DNA from: Sphingomonas sp. YR710
GTDB taxonomy: Bacteria > Pseudomonadota > Alphaproteobacteria > Sphingomonadales > Sphingomonadaceae
DNA length: 64,000 nucleotides
NCBI RefSeq assembly: GCF_900101455.1
Contig: NZ_FMZJ01000003.1
Span: forward strand, 124,001 to 188,000
Direction: 5' to 3'
The position numbers and the translations under genes were made by a program. Shown here in pieces: positions 9,429 to 18,643 of the stretch. Positions within the stretch are counted from its first letter, which is position 1. The number at the start of each line of letters is the position of its first letter. Below the pieces are notes generated by a model. It worked only from the letters and a program-made list of their open reading frames with translations. It made no database searches and had not been told where the DNA came from.

Positions 9429-10994
9429 GTGGAAATTCAATCTCTCGACCAACTTCGCCGCGCGGGGGTCCGCATTGCAGCCGGCATACTCTCCCTCGCC
9501 CTGATTGCAGTCGTTGTGATCACATTGGCGATCTCGCCCGGCGATCTGGTTCCTGCGGCGATTACCGGCGTGGGTATATCCGCCCTTCCCATCCTTCTCG
9601 CGATTCGCGGTCGGCAGGATGCGGCCTCGCGTATCGTTATCGGCGTGTCACTCCCGCTGTTTCCTGCTTTGCTGCTTTTCATCATGCGCGGCCATCCCTG
9701 GCAGATGGATATGCACATGACCTTCTTCGCGGCCGTGGCGATGCTGCTGATCCTGTGCGACTGGCGGCCGATCCTGGCCGGGACATTGGTTACTGCCGTC
9801 CATCACCTCGCCTTGTCCTATATTGCTCCCAATTTCGTCTTCAATTCGGAGGGCGAACTTGGCCGCATTCTTCTCCACGCGACTATCCTGTTGATCGAGG
9901 CCGGTGTGCTGATGTCGCTTGCGCACCGGATTGCTATCCTCGTCGATGCAGTCGTCGCTCGGGGTGCAGAGGTGCGTGCCGCCGACGAAGCCCGCCGTCA
10001 TGCTGAAGCCGCCCTGCTTGAGGCGCGAGAGGCTGACCTCGCGCTGCAACGGGCCGCTACTGGCGAACTACAACATGCGCTTGCCGCAATTGCGCAGGGC
10101 GATCTACGCTATCGGATCGTCAAGATGCCTATGGAGTTCGTCGATCTCAAGACCGACTTCAACCGCAGCGTTGCCAGCCTCTCGCAGATGATCTGTCTGG
10201 TCGCCGAGACAACCCGTGATGTCGGCGAGGAGACCACAGTCATCAGCAGCGGTTCGGAACGACTCGCACGCCATAGCGAGGCACAGGCTTCTACGATTGA
10301 GGAGGCGACCGCCGCGCTCGCCAACCTTGCCGCCGAAGTATCTTCGATCGTCGATCGCGCGCGCCAGACCTCGGGCCGCATGGAGAAGATGGAAGCCGAT
10401 TCATCTCGCGGCGAGGAGCTGGCAACCGGTATGCGCCAGGCCATGTCCGATGTCGTGTCTGCCACCACAGAGATCGCAGCGATTGTCGAAGTGATCGACC
10501 AGATTTCGTTCCAGACCAATCTCCTGGCGCTGAATGCCGGTGTAGAAGCTGCGCGCGCCGGCGACGCCGGCCATGGTTTCGCGGTAGTCGCACATGAGGT
10601 TCGCGCCTTGTCCGAACGTACGGGGACTGCTGCGAAGGAAGTCCGTGCGCTGATCAACCAGACGCAACAGCGGCTCGACGTCGGCGTCACCTATGTCCAG
10701 GGTTCTGCGGAAATGCTCGACGGACTTGCGAAGTCGATCAACGGCATCGGCACGTTGATGCAGCAGATTTTGGGCGCCACGGCCAACCAATCGGACAGCG
10801 TCAAGTCGATTAGCGCGGCTGTCGAGGAGGTCTCCCGGTCGAGCCAGCATCACGCGGCTATGGCAGAGGAAAGCGACGCTGCAATCAGCCGTCTTTGCCA
10901 GCGCACTGATCAGTTGGTCGATCATGTTGCGCGCTATAGGGTCGACGAGCAGAAGGCCCCCGCTCCGTTCGATGCCCGGCGCCGCGCCGCCTGA
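9429..10994 (+). CDS. Methyl-accepting chemotaxis protein
   Basis: A chemoreceptor of about 521 residues. The N-terminal 185 residues hold a multi-helix membrane domain without a sizeable periplasmic sensor ([70 protein letters not shown]). A coiled-coil/HAMP-like linker follows ([11 protein letters not shown]), then the signalling domain with the conserved hairpin tip [20 protein letters not shown] at about residues 359-378. It would bind CheA and CheW; no che genes are in this window. GTG 9429 is preferred to the upstream ATG 9396 because GAGGAA lies 7 bases before it. There is no obvious C-terminal CheR-binding pentapeptide. Confidence 0.93.
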   Translation: MEIQSLDQLRRAGVRIAAGILSLALIAVVVITLAISPGDLVPAAITGVGISALPILLAIRGRQDAASRIVIGVSLPLFPALLLFIMRGHPWQMDMHMTFFAAVAMLLILCDWRPILAGTLVTAVHHLALSYIAPNFVFNSEGELGRILLHATILLIEAGVLMSLAHRIAILVDAVVARGAEVRAADEARRHAEAALLEAREADLALQRAATGELQHALAAIAQGDLRYRIVKMPMEFVDLKTDFNRSVASLSQMICLVAETTRDVGEETTVISSGSERLARHSEAQASTIEEATAALANLAAEVSSIVDRARQTSGRMEKMEADSSRGEELATGMRQAMSDVVSATTEIAAIVEVIDQISFQTNLLALNAGVEAARAGDAGHGFAVVAHEVRALSERTGTAAKEVRALINQTQQRLDVGVTYVQGSAEMLDGLAKSINGIGTLMQQILGATANQSDSVKSISAAVEEVSRSSQHHAAMAEESDAAISRLCQRTDQLVDHVARYRVDEQKAPAPFDARRRAA

Positions 10995-11005
10995 CGATCA
11001 GCCCA

Positions 11006-11764
11006 TCAGATCCCAGCATACCATTCATAATCGTGGCTATCCTCCCAATAGCCGCCCTTGCCGCCATGCGTGCCGGCCAGGCTGGCGACGGCCTCGATCC
11101 GCTGGACATATTTGGCGTGCTTGTAACCCAGTTGTCGTTCCACCCGCAGCCGCAACGGCGCGCCATTGGCGACGGGCAGGATCGCGTCGTTGAGCGCCCA
11201 GGCCAGGATCGTCTGGGGGTGAAAGCCGTCGATCAGGTCGATGCTCTCATAATAAGGCGCCCCGCCATAGAGATCGGCGCAATGGAAGATCAGGTACCGC
11301 GCCGATGTGCGCAGGCCCGCCTGATCGAGCAGCAGCTTCAGCGGCACGCCGGTCCATTTGCCGATCGCGCTCCAGCCCTCGACACAGTCGTGACGGGTGA
11401 TCTGGGTCCGGCGCGGCATCGCGCGGATCTGCGCGAGTGTGAAACTTTGCGGACGCGCCACCAGTCCATCCACGCCCAGCCGCCAAGCGGCGAACCCCGC
11501 CTGCATATGCGCCGCATAATCCGCGCTGGTCGGCTGGCGCGTCCCATTCGCGCGAAAGATCGGCGACATATCGGCCGCGCCATATTCGGGGGCCATCGCC
11601 GATCGATCGCTGATGATCCGCTGCGCGCGCATCGTCAGCCCCTCGGCGCTGCCCAGCACGCCGCGCACCGCGGGATTGGCGTTGATCCGGTTGCAACCGG
11701 ACAGCAACAGCCCGCCGGCCGCCGCGCCGATCGATCCGACCAGCCCCCTGCGCGTGATCATCAT
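11006..11764 (-). CDS. Molybdopterin-dependent oxidoreductase (MsrP/sulfite-oxidase fold), Tat-exported lipoprotein
   Basis: A 252-residue protein of the sulfite oxidase/YedY superfamily. The N-terminus carries a twin-arginine signal (TRRGLVGSIG, R5-R6) ending in a lipobox LLSGC with C24, so it is probably exported folded and then lipid-anchored. The molybdenum ligand is C127 in TRHDCVEGWS. Other family segments are WTGVPLKLLLDQAG and GAPLRLRVERQLGYKHAKYV. It lacks the C-terminal dimerisation domain of true sulfite oxidases. The start overlaps the stop of the upstream cytochrome b gene (ATGA), so the two form a unit in which the cytochrome supplies electrons. Substrate unknown; methionine sulfoxide repair is one possibility. 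Confidence 0.88.
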   Translation of the reverse strand: MMITRRGLVGSIGAAAGGLLLSGCNRINANPAVRGVLGSAEGLTMRAQRIISDRSAMAPEYGAADMSPIFRANGTRQPTSADYAAHMQAGFAAWRLGVDGLVARPQSFTLAQIRAMPRRTQITRHDCVEGWSAIGKWTGVPLKLLLDQAGLRTSARYLIFHCADLYGGAPYYESIDLIDGFHPQTILAWALNDAILPVANGAPLRLRVERQLGYKHAKYVQRIEAVASLAGTHGGKGGYWEDSHDYEWYAGI

Positions 11765-12609
11765 TCGGCCTCCTTCGGCAAGCGATAGCGGCCGGTGATC
11801 ATCGATCGTACTTCATTGAGAGGACCGGCGAGCACGACCATCAGCAGATGGACGACAATGAACAGCGCGAAACCGAACGCGCACAGGAAATGGATCGACC
11901 GCGCCGATTGCCGTCCGCCGAACAAATCGAGCAGCCACGGCCATGCGGCATCGACCGCCGGGGACATCGTCAGCCCGGTCAGCACGATCAATGGCAGCAC
12001 GCCGAACAGTACCGACAGATAGGCGAATTTCTGGAGGATATTGTAGCGAAGCGCGGCCGCGCCCTTTGGAAAGCGCAGGCGCGCATGATCCTTGATATCG
12101 TGCCAGATATGGCGCGGCGAAAGCTCGTCGCGCTTTGGCAGCAGGTCGCGCTGGACGTGACGGTTGATGAAACTCACCAGCCAGTAGCCCAGTCCGCCGA
12201 TCACGAGCACCCAGGCGAAAAAGAAATGCCAGATCCGCGCATCGGCCAGATTGTAGCTCGACGGGATCGTCGCCCACCATGGGAAGGCGTGCCGCTGGAC
12301 CGCGCCGTTCGGATCCTTCCAGACACCGAGCACGCCCGTCGTCGGGATCACCACCGGGCCAACGGTCAGCCTGCCGCTGTCGCCAACCGCTCCGATCGTT
12401 AGCCAGGGCCGATCAAAATTGGCACCATATTGCCCCCAATAGAGCCGCGGATGCGCGTTGAAGATCATCATGCCGCTCATCAGCATCGCGAAAATGGTGA
12501 AGGCGTTGATCCAGTGCCAGATCCGCGTCGACAGGCGATGCCGCCTGACCAGCGCACCGCCCTGCGGCTCGGGTTCATCCTTTGAAAAATGATCAGCCTC
12601 GGCCATCAT
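11761..12609 (-). CDS. Cytochrome b561-type membrane subunit
   Basis: A 282-residue integral membrane cytochrome b. The first heme-ligand segment is HRLSTRIWHWINAFTIFAML (H24, H32), and further helices read WHFFFAWVLVIGGLGYWLVSFI, FAYLSVLFGVLPLIVLTGLTM and SIHFLCAFGFALFIVVHLLMV. Proteins of this type oxidise membrane quinol and pass electrons to a periplasmic molybdoenzyme, here the coupled gene downstream (4-base overlap). The N-terminal 20 residues (MMAEADHFSKDEPEPQGGAL) are hydrophilic and cytoplasmic. The start has a GGAG about 7 bases upstream on the minus strand (GGGAGGACTCG). Confidence 0.9.
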   Translation of the reverse strand: MMAEADHFSKDEPEPQGGALVRRHRLSTRIWHWINAFTIFAMLMSGMMIFNAHPRLYWGQYGANFDRPWLTIGAVGDSGRLTVGPVVIPTTGVLGVWKDPNGAVQRHAFPWWATIPSSYNLADARIWHFFFAWVLVIGGLGYWLVSFINRHVQRDLLPKRDELSPRHIWHDIKDHARLRFPKGAAALRYNILQKFAYLSVLFGVLPLIVLTGLTMSPAVDAAWPWLLDLFGGRQSARSIHFLCAFGFALFIVVHLLMVVLAGPLNEVRSMITGRYRLPKEAE

Positions 12610-12781
12610 CGAGTCCTCCCGCGTCCCCGATCATTATTCGTGGCCCGAGCATGTCAGGTTACACTGGCCGCAACAAGTTTTGCGATTTTTTGCTGAAGGC
12701 GAAACGACGTTAAACGGATCTTAGGAACGATCGACGATCATTGCTCCTTCGCAACGACACGATATTCGAGGCATTTCCTGC

Positions 12782-13102
12782 ATGGCAGCATCGGAAAAAA
12801 TCCCGGTCACCGAAGCCCGGCGCCATGGGCGCCATCGCATCATGCTCGCCGCCACGCTCCATTCGGTGCATGGCGAGACGGGCGGCGTGTTGCTCGACGT
12901 ATCCGAGGGTGGCGCCTTGTTAAACGCTTCGCCACCGCTTCCACCGGGGTGTAAATTGTTGCTCGAGCGCCAGAATTTCGAGGTGCCCGGCACCGTCCGC
13001 TGGGTCGAGGGCAATCGTTTCGGCGTGCAGTTCGATGAACCGATCCCGGCCGAACTGGTCGATGCGCTGGTGACGAAGAGCGCATATAAGAACGCGCATT
13101 AG
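12782..13102 (+). CDS. PilZ-domain protein, probable c-di-GMP receptor
   Basis: A 106-residue single-domain protein. The two c-di-GMP-binding motifs are present: RRHGRHR at residues 13-19 (RxxxR type) and DVSEGG at 39-44 (DxSxxG), followed by beta-strands ending GNRFGVQFDEPI. Stand-alone PilZ proteins change partner binding when c-di-GMP rises, often affecting motility or polysaccharide export; a chemoreceptor lies nearby but no direct partner is evident. GAGG lies about 10 bases before ATG 12782. It is transcribed alone, divergent from the cytochrome b gene and convergent with hrcA. Confidence 0.88.
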   Translation: MAASEKIPVTEARRHGRHRIMLAATLHSVHGETGGVLLDVSEGGALLNASPPLPPGCKLLLERQNFEVPGTVRWVEGNRFGVQFDEPIPAELVDALVTKSAYKNAH

Positions 13103-13116
13103 CGCGGAGCGCCGGC

Positions 13117-14160
13117 CTACGCCATCATCCGCGTCAGCGCCTGTGCGGTGAAATCGACCATCGGCACGATCCGCGCATAATTGAGCCGGGTCGGTCCGAT
13201 CACCCCGACCACCCCGACGATCCGGCCCTCGCCATTGCGATAAGGCGCCGCGATCACCGATGAACCCGACAGCGAGAACAGCTTGTTCTCCGATCCGATA
13301 AAGATCTTCATCCCCTGCCCCGCGCGCGCGCGATCAAGCAGGCTGACAATCTCTTCCTTGTCCTCGATCTGATCGAGCAACTGGCGCACCCGCTCGAGAT
13401 CGGCGGCGGCGGCCTGATCGATCAGATTGGCCTGTCCCCGCACGATCAGCACCGGGCGATCGCTGCCATCGTGCGACCAGACCGCGAGCCCGCGCTCCAC
13501 CAATGTGCTCGCGGCGGCATTCAGCGCGGCGCGCTCGCGCCCGATCTCGGTTTCAAGCCGCGCGCGCGCCTGGCTCAGCGTCAGCCCCGCCAGCCGCTCG
13601 CTGATGAAATTGCCGGCCTCGACCAAGGCCGACGGCGGAATCCCGGGCGGCAGATCGACGACGCGGTTCTCGACGCTGCCATCGCCGCCCACCATCACCG
13701 CCACCGCCTGCTCGCGGGAGATCGGGATGAAGCTGAACTGGCGCAGTACCGGCTCGTTGCGCGGCACCAGCACGATGCCCGCGCAGGCCGACAGGCCGGA
13801 GAGGACCGCGCTGGTCGCCGCCAATGCCTCCTCGATCGGCCTGCCGCGCGCGGCGCGCGATTCGATCGCGGCGCGTTCCTCGAACGATGGCTCGGCGGTC
13901 TGCATCATGCCGTCGACAAACAGCCGCAGCCCGCTCTGGGTCGGCATCCGGCCCGCCGAGGTGTGCGGGGATTCGAGCAGGCCCAGCTCTTCGAGATCTT
14001 GCATGACGTTGCGGATCGACGCCGGCGACAGGTTGAGCCCCGCGAGCTTCGATATCGTCCGCGATCCCACCGGCGTGCCCGACCCGAGATAGCTTTCCAC
14101 CACGACGCGAAATACATCGCGGGCCCGGCTCGACAATTCGGAAACGGCTTGGCTGCTCAC
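13117..14160 (-). CDS. hrcA: Heat-inducible transcription repressor HrcA
   Basis: HrcA represses heat-shock operons by binding CIRCE and is kept active by GroEL. The N-terminal winged helix ([41 protein letters not shown]) and the following [21 protein letters not shown] are characteristic. The frame is open to 14334, but GTG 14160 gives 347 residues, the usual length, starting just before the helix-turn-helix; the upstream residues look non-coding. Its ribosome binding site is poor and lies in a small hairpin, CCCTAT (14160-14165)/ATAGGG (14171-14176). The gene is divergent from rph, a conserved alphaproteobacterial arrangement. grpE is not adjacent, and no CIRCE was seen in this window. Confidence 0.94.
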   Translation of the reverse strand: MSSQAVSELSSRARDVFRVVVESYLGSGTPVGSRTISKLAGLNLSPASIRNVMQDLEELGLLESPHTSAGRMPTQSGLRLFVDGMMQTAEPSFEERAAIESRAARGRPIEEALAATSAVLSGLSACAGIVLVPRNEPVLRQFSFIPISREQAVAVMVGGDGSVENRVVDLPPGIPPSALVEAGNFISERLAGLTLSQARARLETEIGRERAALNAAASTLVERGLAVWSHDGSDRPVLIVRGQANLIDQAAAADLERVRQLLDQIEDKEEIVSLLDRARAGQGMKIFIGSENKLFSLSGSSVIAAPYRNGEGRIVGVVGVIGPTRLNYARIVPMVDFTAQALTRMMA

Positions 14161-14346
14161 CCTATGAGAGATAGGGAGAGAATGACGGATGCTCAACAGC
14201 GCATATCGTGGCAGCAGGATCGCGGAGGACCGCGCCGATCCGGCCTCGGGCGTTTCCCGGCTTCCAACTTCGGCCGCACTCCCATAAGGAACCGCCGATC
14301 GGCCGCCCATTGCGGCCCCATCGACGAACGACAAGAAGGATTATTC

Positions 14347-15063
14347 ATGCGCCCATCCGGCCGTGCCCCCGATCAAATGCGGGCGATCGACATCGAAACC
14401 GGCTTCACCAAGCATGCCGAGGGTTCGGTGCTGATCAGCTTCGGCGAAACCCGCGTGCTGGTGACGGCGTCGCTCGAGGAAAAGCTTCCTCCCTTCCTGC
14501 GCGGCAAGGGCCAGGGCTGGGTCACCGCCGAATATGGCATGCTGCCCCGCGCCACCCACACCCGCGGCAGCCGCGAAGCCGCCAAGGGCAAGCAATCGGG
14601 CCGCACCCAGGAAATCCAGCGGCTGATCGGCCGCTCGCTCCGCTCTGTCGTCGATATGGCCAAGCTCGGCGAGCGCCAAATCACGATCGATTGCGACGTG
14701 CTGCAGGCCGATGGCGGCACCCGCACCGCATCGATCTCGGGCGCGTGGGTCGCTCTGCGGCTCTGTGTCGACAAATTGATGGCATCGGGCGCGATCACCG
14801 AGGATCCGATCACCGCGCAGGTCGCCGGCATCTCGTGCGGCATCTACGAAGGCACCCCGGTGCTCGACCTCGATTATATCGAGGATTCGAACGCGCATGC
14901 CGACGCCAATTTCGTTCTGCTCGACAATGGCAACATGGCCGAAGTGCAGGCGACTGCCGAGGGTGCTACCTATGACGAGGAGGCTTTGCTCCGTCTGCTG
15001 CGGCTCGCCCGCATCGGCTGTTCGGAGATCTTCGCCGCTCAGCGCAAGGCCGTCGGCCGGTGA
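14347..15063 (+). CDS. rph: Ribonuclease PH
   Basis: A 238-residue phosphorolytic 3'-5' exoribonuclease that trims tRNA 3' ends. Seen: [20 protein letters not shown] at the start, [40 protein letters not shown] with the substrate-binding arginines, and [19 protein letters not shown] of the phosphorolytic core. ATG 14347 has AAGGA (14336-14340) upstream; the frame is open far upstream only because it shadows hrcA. It overlaps rdgB by 4 bases (GTGA), starting the rph-rdgB-hemW operon. Confidence 0.97.
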   Translation: MRPSGRAPDQMRAIDIETGFTKHAEGSVLISFGETRVLVTASLEEKLPPFLRGKGQGWVTAEYGMLPRATHTRGSREAAKGKQSGRTQEIQRLIGRSLRSVVDMAKLGERQITIDCDVLQADGGTRTASISGAWVALRLCVDKLMASGAITEDPITAQVAGISCGIYEGTPVLDLDYIEDSNAHADANFVLLDNGNMAEVQATAEGATYDEEALLRLLRLARIGCSEIFAAQRKAVGR

Positions 15064-15683
15064 GCGTCGCGGAGATCCCGCACCGCAAGCTGGCGCCGGG
15101 AAAGCTGGTGATCGCCAGCCACAACGCCGGCAAGGTGCGCGAAATCCGCGAACTGCTCAGCCCCTACGGCATCGAGCCGGTCTCCGCCGCGACGCTCGGC
15201 CTGCCCGAACCCGAAGAGACCGGCGTCACCTTCATCGCCAATGCCGAACTCAAGGCGCGGGCGGCGGCCGACCTGTCGGGCCTGCCCGCGCTCGCCGATG
15301 ATAGCGGCCTCTGCGTCGATGCCCTGCGCGGCGATCCCGGCATCTTCTCGGCGCGCTGGGCCGGCAAAGACAAGGATTTCGGTCTCGCGATGCGGCTGGT
15401 CAACCAGCATGTCGAGGAAGCCGGCCCCGATGCCGGCCGCGACGCGCATTTCGTCTGCGCGCTCTCGCTCTGCTGGCCCGATGGCCATATCGAGAGCTTC
15501 GAAGGCCGGGTCGACGGCACCCTCGTCTGGCCGCCGCGCGGCGACCAGGGCTTCGGCTATGATCCGATGTTCCAGCCTTATGGCCACGACATCACCTTCG
15601 GCGAAATGGACCCCGCCGCCAAGCATGCGATGAGCCACCGGGCGGACGCCTTCGCCAAGCTCGTCGCGGCGGTGTTTCCTTGA
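15060..15683 (+). CDS. rdgB: XTP/dITP pyrophosphatase (non-canonical purine NTPase)
   Basis: A 207-residue enzyme that hydrolyses ITP, dITP and XTP to monophosphates, keeping deaminated purines out of nucleic acids. The family motifs are present: [12 protein letters not shown] near the N-terminus, then [25 protein letters not shown], and C-terminally GFGYDPMF and [22 protein letters not shown] 15060 overlaps the rph stop codon, indicating translational coupling. The gene ends in the left edge of a palindromic repeat but its C-terminus looks complete. Confidence 0.96.
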   Translation: MSVAEIPHRKLAPGKLVIASHNAGKVREIRELLSPYGIEPVSAATLGLPEPEETGVTFIANAELKARAAADLSGLPALADDSGLCVDALRGDPGIFSARWAGKDKDFGLAMRLVNQHVEEAGPDAGRDAHFVCALSLCWPDGHIESFEGRVDGTLVWPPRGDQGFGYDPMFQPYGHDITFGEMDPAAKHAMSHRADAFAKLVAAVFP

Positions 15684-16939
15684 CTTCTCCCCTCCCTGTT
15701 CAGGGAGGGGCCGGGGGTGGGTCAGTCTGGCAGGGGCGGCAAACCGTTTTGCCACTTCCCTCAGCGCAACCCACCCCCGGCCCCTCCCTTGGCAGGGAGG
15801 GGAGTTTCGCCCTCTACATCCACTGGCCGTTCTGCGTCTCGAAATGCCCCTATTGCGACTTCAACAGCCACGTCCGCGAGTCCGTCGATCAGTCCGCCTG
15901 GCGTACCGCGCTGCTTACCGACCTCGCTTATGAAGCCGCTTTACTCCCCGGCCGCACGCTGACCTCAATCTTCTTCGGGGGCGGCACCCCCTCTTTGATG
16001 CCCCCCGAAACCGTCGCCGCTTTGATCGACGCGGCGGCCGGCCACTGGCAATTCGCCCCCGACATCGAGATCACACTGGAGGCCAACCCCAATTCGATCG
16101 AAGCCACCCGCTTCGGCGACATCGCCGCCGCCGGAGTCAACCGCGTCTCGCTCGGCCTGCAGGCGCTCGACAACGATGCCTTGCGCTATCTCGGCCGGGC
16201 CCACGACATCACCGAAGGCCTCGCCGGCCTCGACACCGCGCAGCGCGCGTTCAAACGGGTGAGCTTCGACCTGATCTACGCCCGCCCTGATCAGAGTCCC
16301 GAAAGCTGGGAAGCCGAACTCGCCCGCGCGCTGAGCTTCGGCACCGAACATCTCTCGCTCTACCAGTTGACGATCGAACCCGGCACCCAGTTCGCCGCCC
16401 GCCAGGCCAAAGGCGACCTCCCGACGCTCGACACCGACCGCGCGGCCCTATTGTTCGAACAGACCCGCGCCCAAACCGCCGCCGCCGGCATCCCCGCCTA
16501 CGAAATCTCCAACCACGCCCGCCCCGGCGCCGAAAGCCGCCACAACCTCACTTACTGGCGCTATGGCGACTATGCCGGCATCGGCCCCGGCGCCCACGGC
16601 CGCCGCAACCGCCTCGCCACCGTCCGCCGCAAGAAGCCGGAGAACTGGATCACGCGAGTGACGGCCAACGGGCACGGCATGGAGAGCGAGGACGATCTCA
16701 GCCCGGAAATGCGCGCGCAGGAGGCGCTGCTAATGGGGCTGCGGCTGGCCGAGGGCGTCGACGTGGCCGATATCGCCGAGCGTACCGGCGTGGCGGCCGA
16801 GGATCTGTTGCATTGGCCGAAGGTGGAGAGCCTCGAAGGGCATAGCCTCCTTACCCACGACGGCTACCGGATCGCGTTGACCGAGGCGGGGATGTTGTTG
16901 CTCGATGCGATCCTGGCCGAGATCGTTGCCATAGGATAG
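15680..16939 (+). CDS. hemW: Radical SAM heme chaperone HemW (former coproporphyrinogen III oxidase-like), with repeat-encoded N-terminus
   Basis: HemW binds heme and a 4Fe-4S cluster and delivers heme to cytochromes. The radical SAM motif CVSKCPYC follows [15 protein letters not shown] and LEANPNS are also seen. The three-cysteine motif plus the adjacent C is typical of HemW rather than HemN. Homologues begin only a few residues before LYIHWPFC, but here no start codon lies there: the frame runs back about 44 codons through a palindromic repeat to TTG 15680, which overlaps the rdgB stop. TTG 15749, inside the repeat, is the only other in-frame start seen. The extension reads [16 protein letters not shown] and [17 protein letters not shown], low-complexity sequence dictated by the repeat. 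Confidence 0.92.
   Translation: MTSPLPVQGGAGGGSVWQGRQTVLPLPSAQPTPGPSLGREGSFALYIHWPFCVSKCPYCDFNSHVRESVDQSAWRTALLTDLAYEAALLPGRTLTSIFFGGGTPSLMPPETVAALIDAAAGHWQFAPDIEITLEANPNSIEATRFGDIAAAGVNRVSLGLQALDNDALRYLGRAHDITEGLAGLDTAQRAFKRVSFDLIYARPDQSPESWEAELARALSFGTEHLSLYQLTIEPGTQFAARQAKGDLPTLDTDRAALLFEQTRAQTAAAGIPAYEISNHARPGAESRHNLTYWRYGDYAGIGPGAHGRRNRLATVRRKKPENWITRVTANGHGMESEDDLSPEMRAQEALLMGLRLAEGVDVADIAERTGVAAEDLLHWPKVESLEGHSLLTHDGYRIALTEAGMLLLDAILAEIVAIG
15687..15804. repeat. Palindromic repeat inserted across the hemW 5' end
   Basis: Bases 15687-15722 pair with 15769-15804 (36 bases each; the mismatches fall in the tips). Each arm is itself a CCCTCCC/GGGAGGG hairpin followed by GGGGGTGGGT or its complement. 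The middle holds a smaller inverted repeat, GGCAAA (15738-15743)/TTTGCC. It belongs to the same family as 5679-5838. The whole element is in frame with hemW and is translated if hemW starts at TTG 15680. The right arm's GGGAGGGGAG would make a good ribosome binding site, but no canonical start codon follows it. Confidence 0.88.
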
Positions 16940-17086
16940 TCCACGGGCTGACTACGCGCTTCTTCTATCGTCAGCTGAACTTGTTTCAGCATCCACCGAG
17001 CCACAGGTAGAGCCGCACTTTTTGAAGAGTGGCCTCTCAAACGGCGAAGCGACGTCCTGCCCAAAAAACCCGCAATTTCTGCTCGA

Positions 17087-18193
17087 TCAGCCGCCGATAT
17101 TCAGATGGTATCGCGTCGATTTGAGCTGCCCCTTCTGTGTAAGCGCCCCGATCGCCACCAGTTCCTGCAAATCGCGGGTCGCCGTGGCGCGCGAAGTGTC
17201 CGCTATCGCGATATAATTGGCGGCACTGAGACCGCCTTTGAATCCGTCGAGTCCCTCGCGGAACATGCGCGCCACCACCCGCGCCTGCCGCGCGTTCATC
17301 CGATCGCGATAGCGGTCATAATATCTTGTCTTGGCGAGCAGGAAATCGATCTCGGCCAGGCTGTGCGCCTGCGCATCGATCACCGTCTCGGCGAAATAGA
17401 TCAGCCAGTTCGTAATCTCGTCGCGCTTGTTGGCGGCCTCCAGCGCATCATAATAAGCGGCACGCCTGCGCTGGATGATGTGCGACAAGGCGATCAGGCT
17501 CGGCTGGCCGATTGCCTGCGACAGCGCCTTCTCCGCAATCGCCCGCCCGATGCGGCCGTTGCCATCCTCGAACGGATGGATGCTGACGAAATGGAGATGT
17601 GCAATCCCGGCACGCGCCAGCGCGCCCGGCGGTTGCCCGCCGCCGGGGGCCGTCGCGGCAAACCATGTGAAGAAGCGCGCCATTTCGTCCGCCATCACCT
17701 TCGACGGCGGCGCCTCGAAATGCACCCTGGGTTTGTGCAACGGGCCGGAAACGACCTGCATCGGATCGTCATGGTCACGGTAGCGGCCAATCGCGCTGAC
17801 ATCCTGCCTGCCGCTCATGACCATCTCGTGCCACGCCCACAGACTCTCGTGGGTCAGCGGAGCGGCAAAGTCGCGATAGAGCGCCATCATCATTTCGGCG
17901 ATGCCGCGCTCCGCGGGCGGGACATGGCGATGCCCCGTTTCCAGCCCGAACTGTCGGCGCAGCGAGGATTGCACGCTATCGCGGTTGAGCAATTCGCCTT
18001 CAATCTCGGAGGTTTTCAGCGCCTCGCCGGTCATGATATCGATAGTGATCGTGGCACGATCGCCATCGGCTAGATGCTTCACCGATCCGATCAGGACTCC
18101 CGCCTGCTGCAGGAACCGGGTTTCGAGCGCGGCGATTGCGGTGCGGTCCCAGCGAAACTCCGGCCAGTCCGGTTGCTGCCAATTCCATTTCAT
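17087..18193 (-). CDS. Fic-domain AMP-transferase with C-terminal winged helix
   Basis: A 368-residue protein. The N-terminal DUF4172-type helical region (WNWQQPDWPEFRWD) is followed by the self-inhibitory motif T61-S-E-I-E65-G66, matching (S/T)xxxE(G/N), so this is a class II Fic enzyme in which the glutamate blocks ATP until relieved. The complete active-site loop HPFEDGNGRIGR starts at H206. The C-terminal 80 residues form a probable winged helix (ADTSRATATRDLQELVAIGAL). Such proteins AMPylate target proteins or act as toxin-like regulators; no separate antitoxin gene is adjacent. Two operator-like inverted repeats lie directly upstream of its start. The target is unknown. Confidence 0.9.
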   Translation of the reverse strand: MKWNWQQPDWPEFRWDRTAIAALETRFLQQAGVLIGSVKHLADGDRATITIDIMTGEALKTSEIEGELLNRDSVQSSLRRQFGLETGHRHVPPAERGIAEMMMALYRDFAAPLTHESLWAWHEMVMSGRQDVSAIGRYRDHDDPMQVVSGPLHKPRVHFEAPPSKVMADEMARFFTWFAATAPGGGQPPGALARAGIAHLHFVSIHPFEDGNGRIGRAIAEKALSQAIGQPSLIALSHIIQRRRAAYYDALEAANKRDEITNWLIYFAETVIDAQAHSLAEIDFLLAKTRYYDRYRDRMNARQARVVARMFREGLDGFKGGLSAANYIAIADTSRATATRDLQELVAIGALTQKGQLKSTRYHLNIGG

Positions 18194-18264
18194 GAGGCAT
18201 AAGATAGCGGTTTATAGCTCAATATGCATCATAATTTGAGGTATAAATCTCGCATTTATGCCTC
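18194..18264. promoter_or_regulatory. Two matching operator-like inverted repeats upstream of the Fic gene
   Basis: Site A is GAGGCATAA (18194-18202), 9 bases, then TTATAGCTC (18212-18220). Site B is GAGGTATAA (18238-18246), 9 bases, then TTATGCCTC (18256-18264). Both have 9-base half-sites with the same 9-base gap, consensus GAGGYATAA-N9-TTATRCCTC, and start 44 bases apart, about four helical turns. Site A touches the Fic start codon. Four copies of one half-site in two identical arrangements strongly suggest binding by a dimeric regulator; the obvious candidate is the winged helix of the Fic protein itself. Confidence 0.72.
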
Positions 18265-18643
18265 ACGCATCGGCAAGCGCATTATCTTTGCGTCGCGCAA
18301 ATGGTATGGCGGCGCATAGAGTCGGCCAGTATATGCTCGGCCTCGCGCGGGGACGCTCTGCACGTTGCGGTGGATTCGGAACGTGGCGCCGCGGTGCATG
18401 CATTCGACCAGCGACTTGCAACGGCAGGGCCGACTGTCACGGCGCCACGCGGTTGCTGGTTTGACCGGATCCGGTTCTCCATTGCCCGCCCGAATTCGAC
18501 ATTTGGCGCATTCGGTAGTACTGATATTGTAATGCAGAGAGTGCTATACTTGATAGGCCAGTGGTTTAGAGAAATATGCTTTTTGTTCGCCCAATGACCT
18601 CGCCTGCCGAGGGTTTCCACAAAATATTAACGGCGGTTTCGTT
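18265..18643. other. Intergenic region without a convincing gene
   Basis: About 380 bases between the Fic operators and the next gene. Open frames exist on both strands (for example 18301-18597 on the plus strand), but none has a good ribosome binding site, a recognisable domain or the codon use of the neighbours. It becomes AT-richer towards 18520-18640, where the promoter of the next gene probably lies. It may be remnant sequence in an accessory patch. Confidence 0.5.

Noticed and set aside
13471-14346. Upstream extension of the rph reading frame
   Set aside because: It lies antisense to hrcA; rph has a normal start with a ribosome binding site at 14347 and the usual length from there.
18301-18597. 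98-codon frame upstream of the 255-residue membrane protein
   Set aside because: No ribosome binding site, no domain, mixed composition; treated as intergenic.
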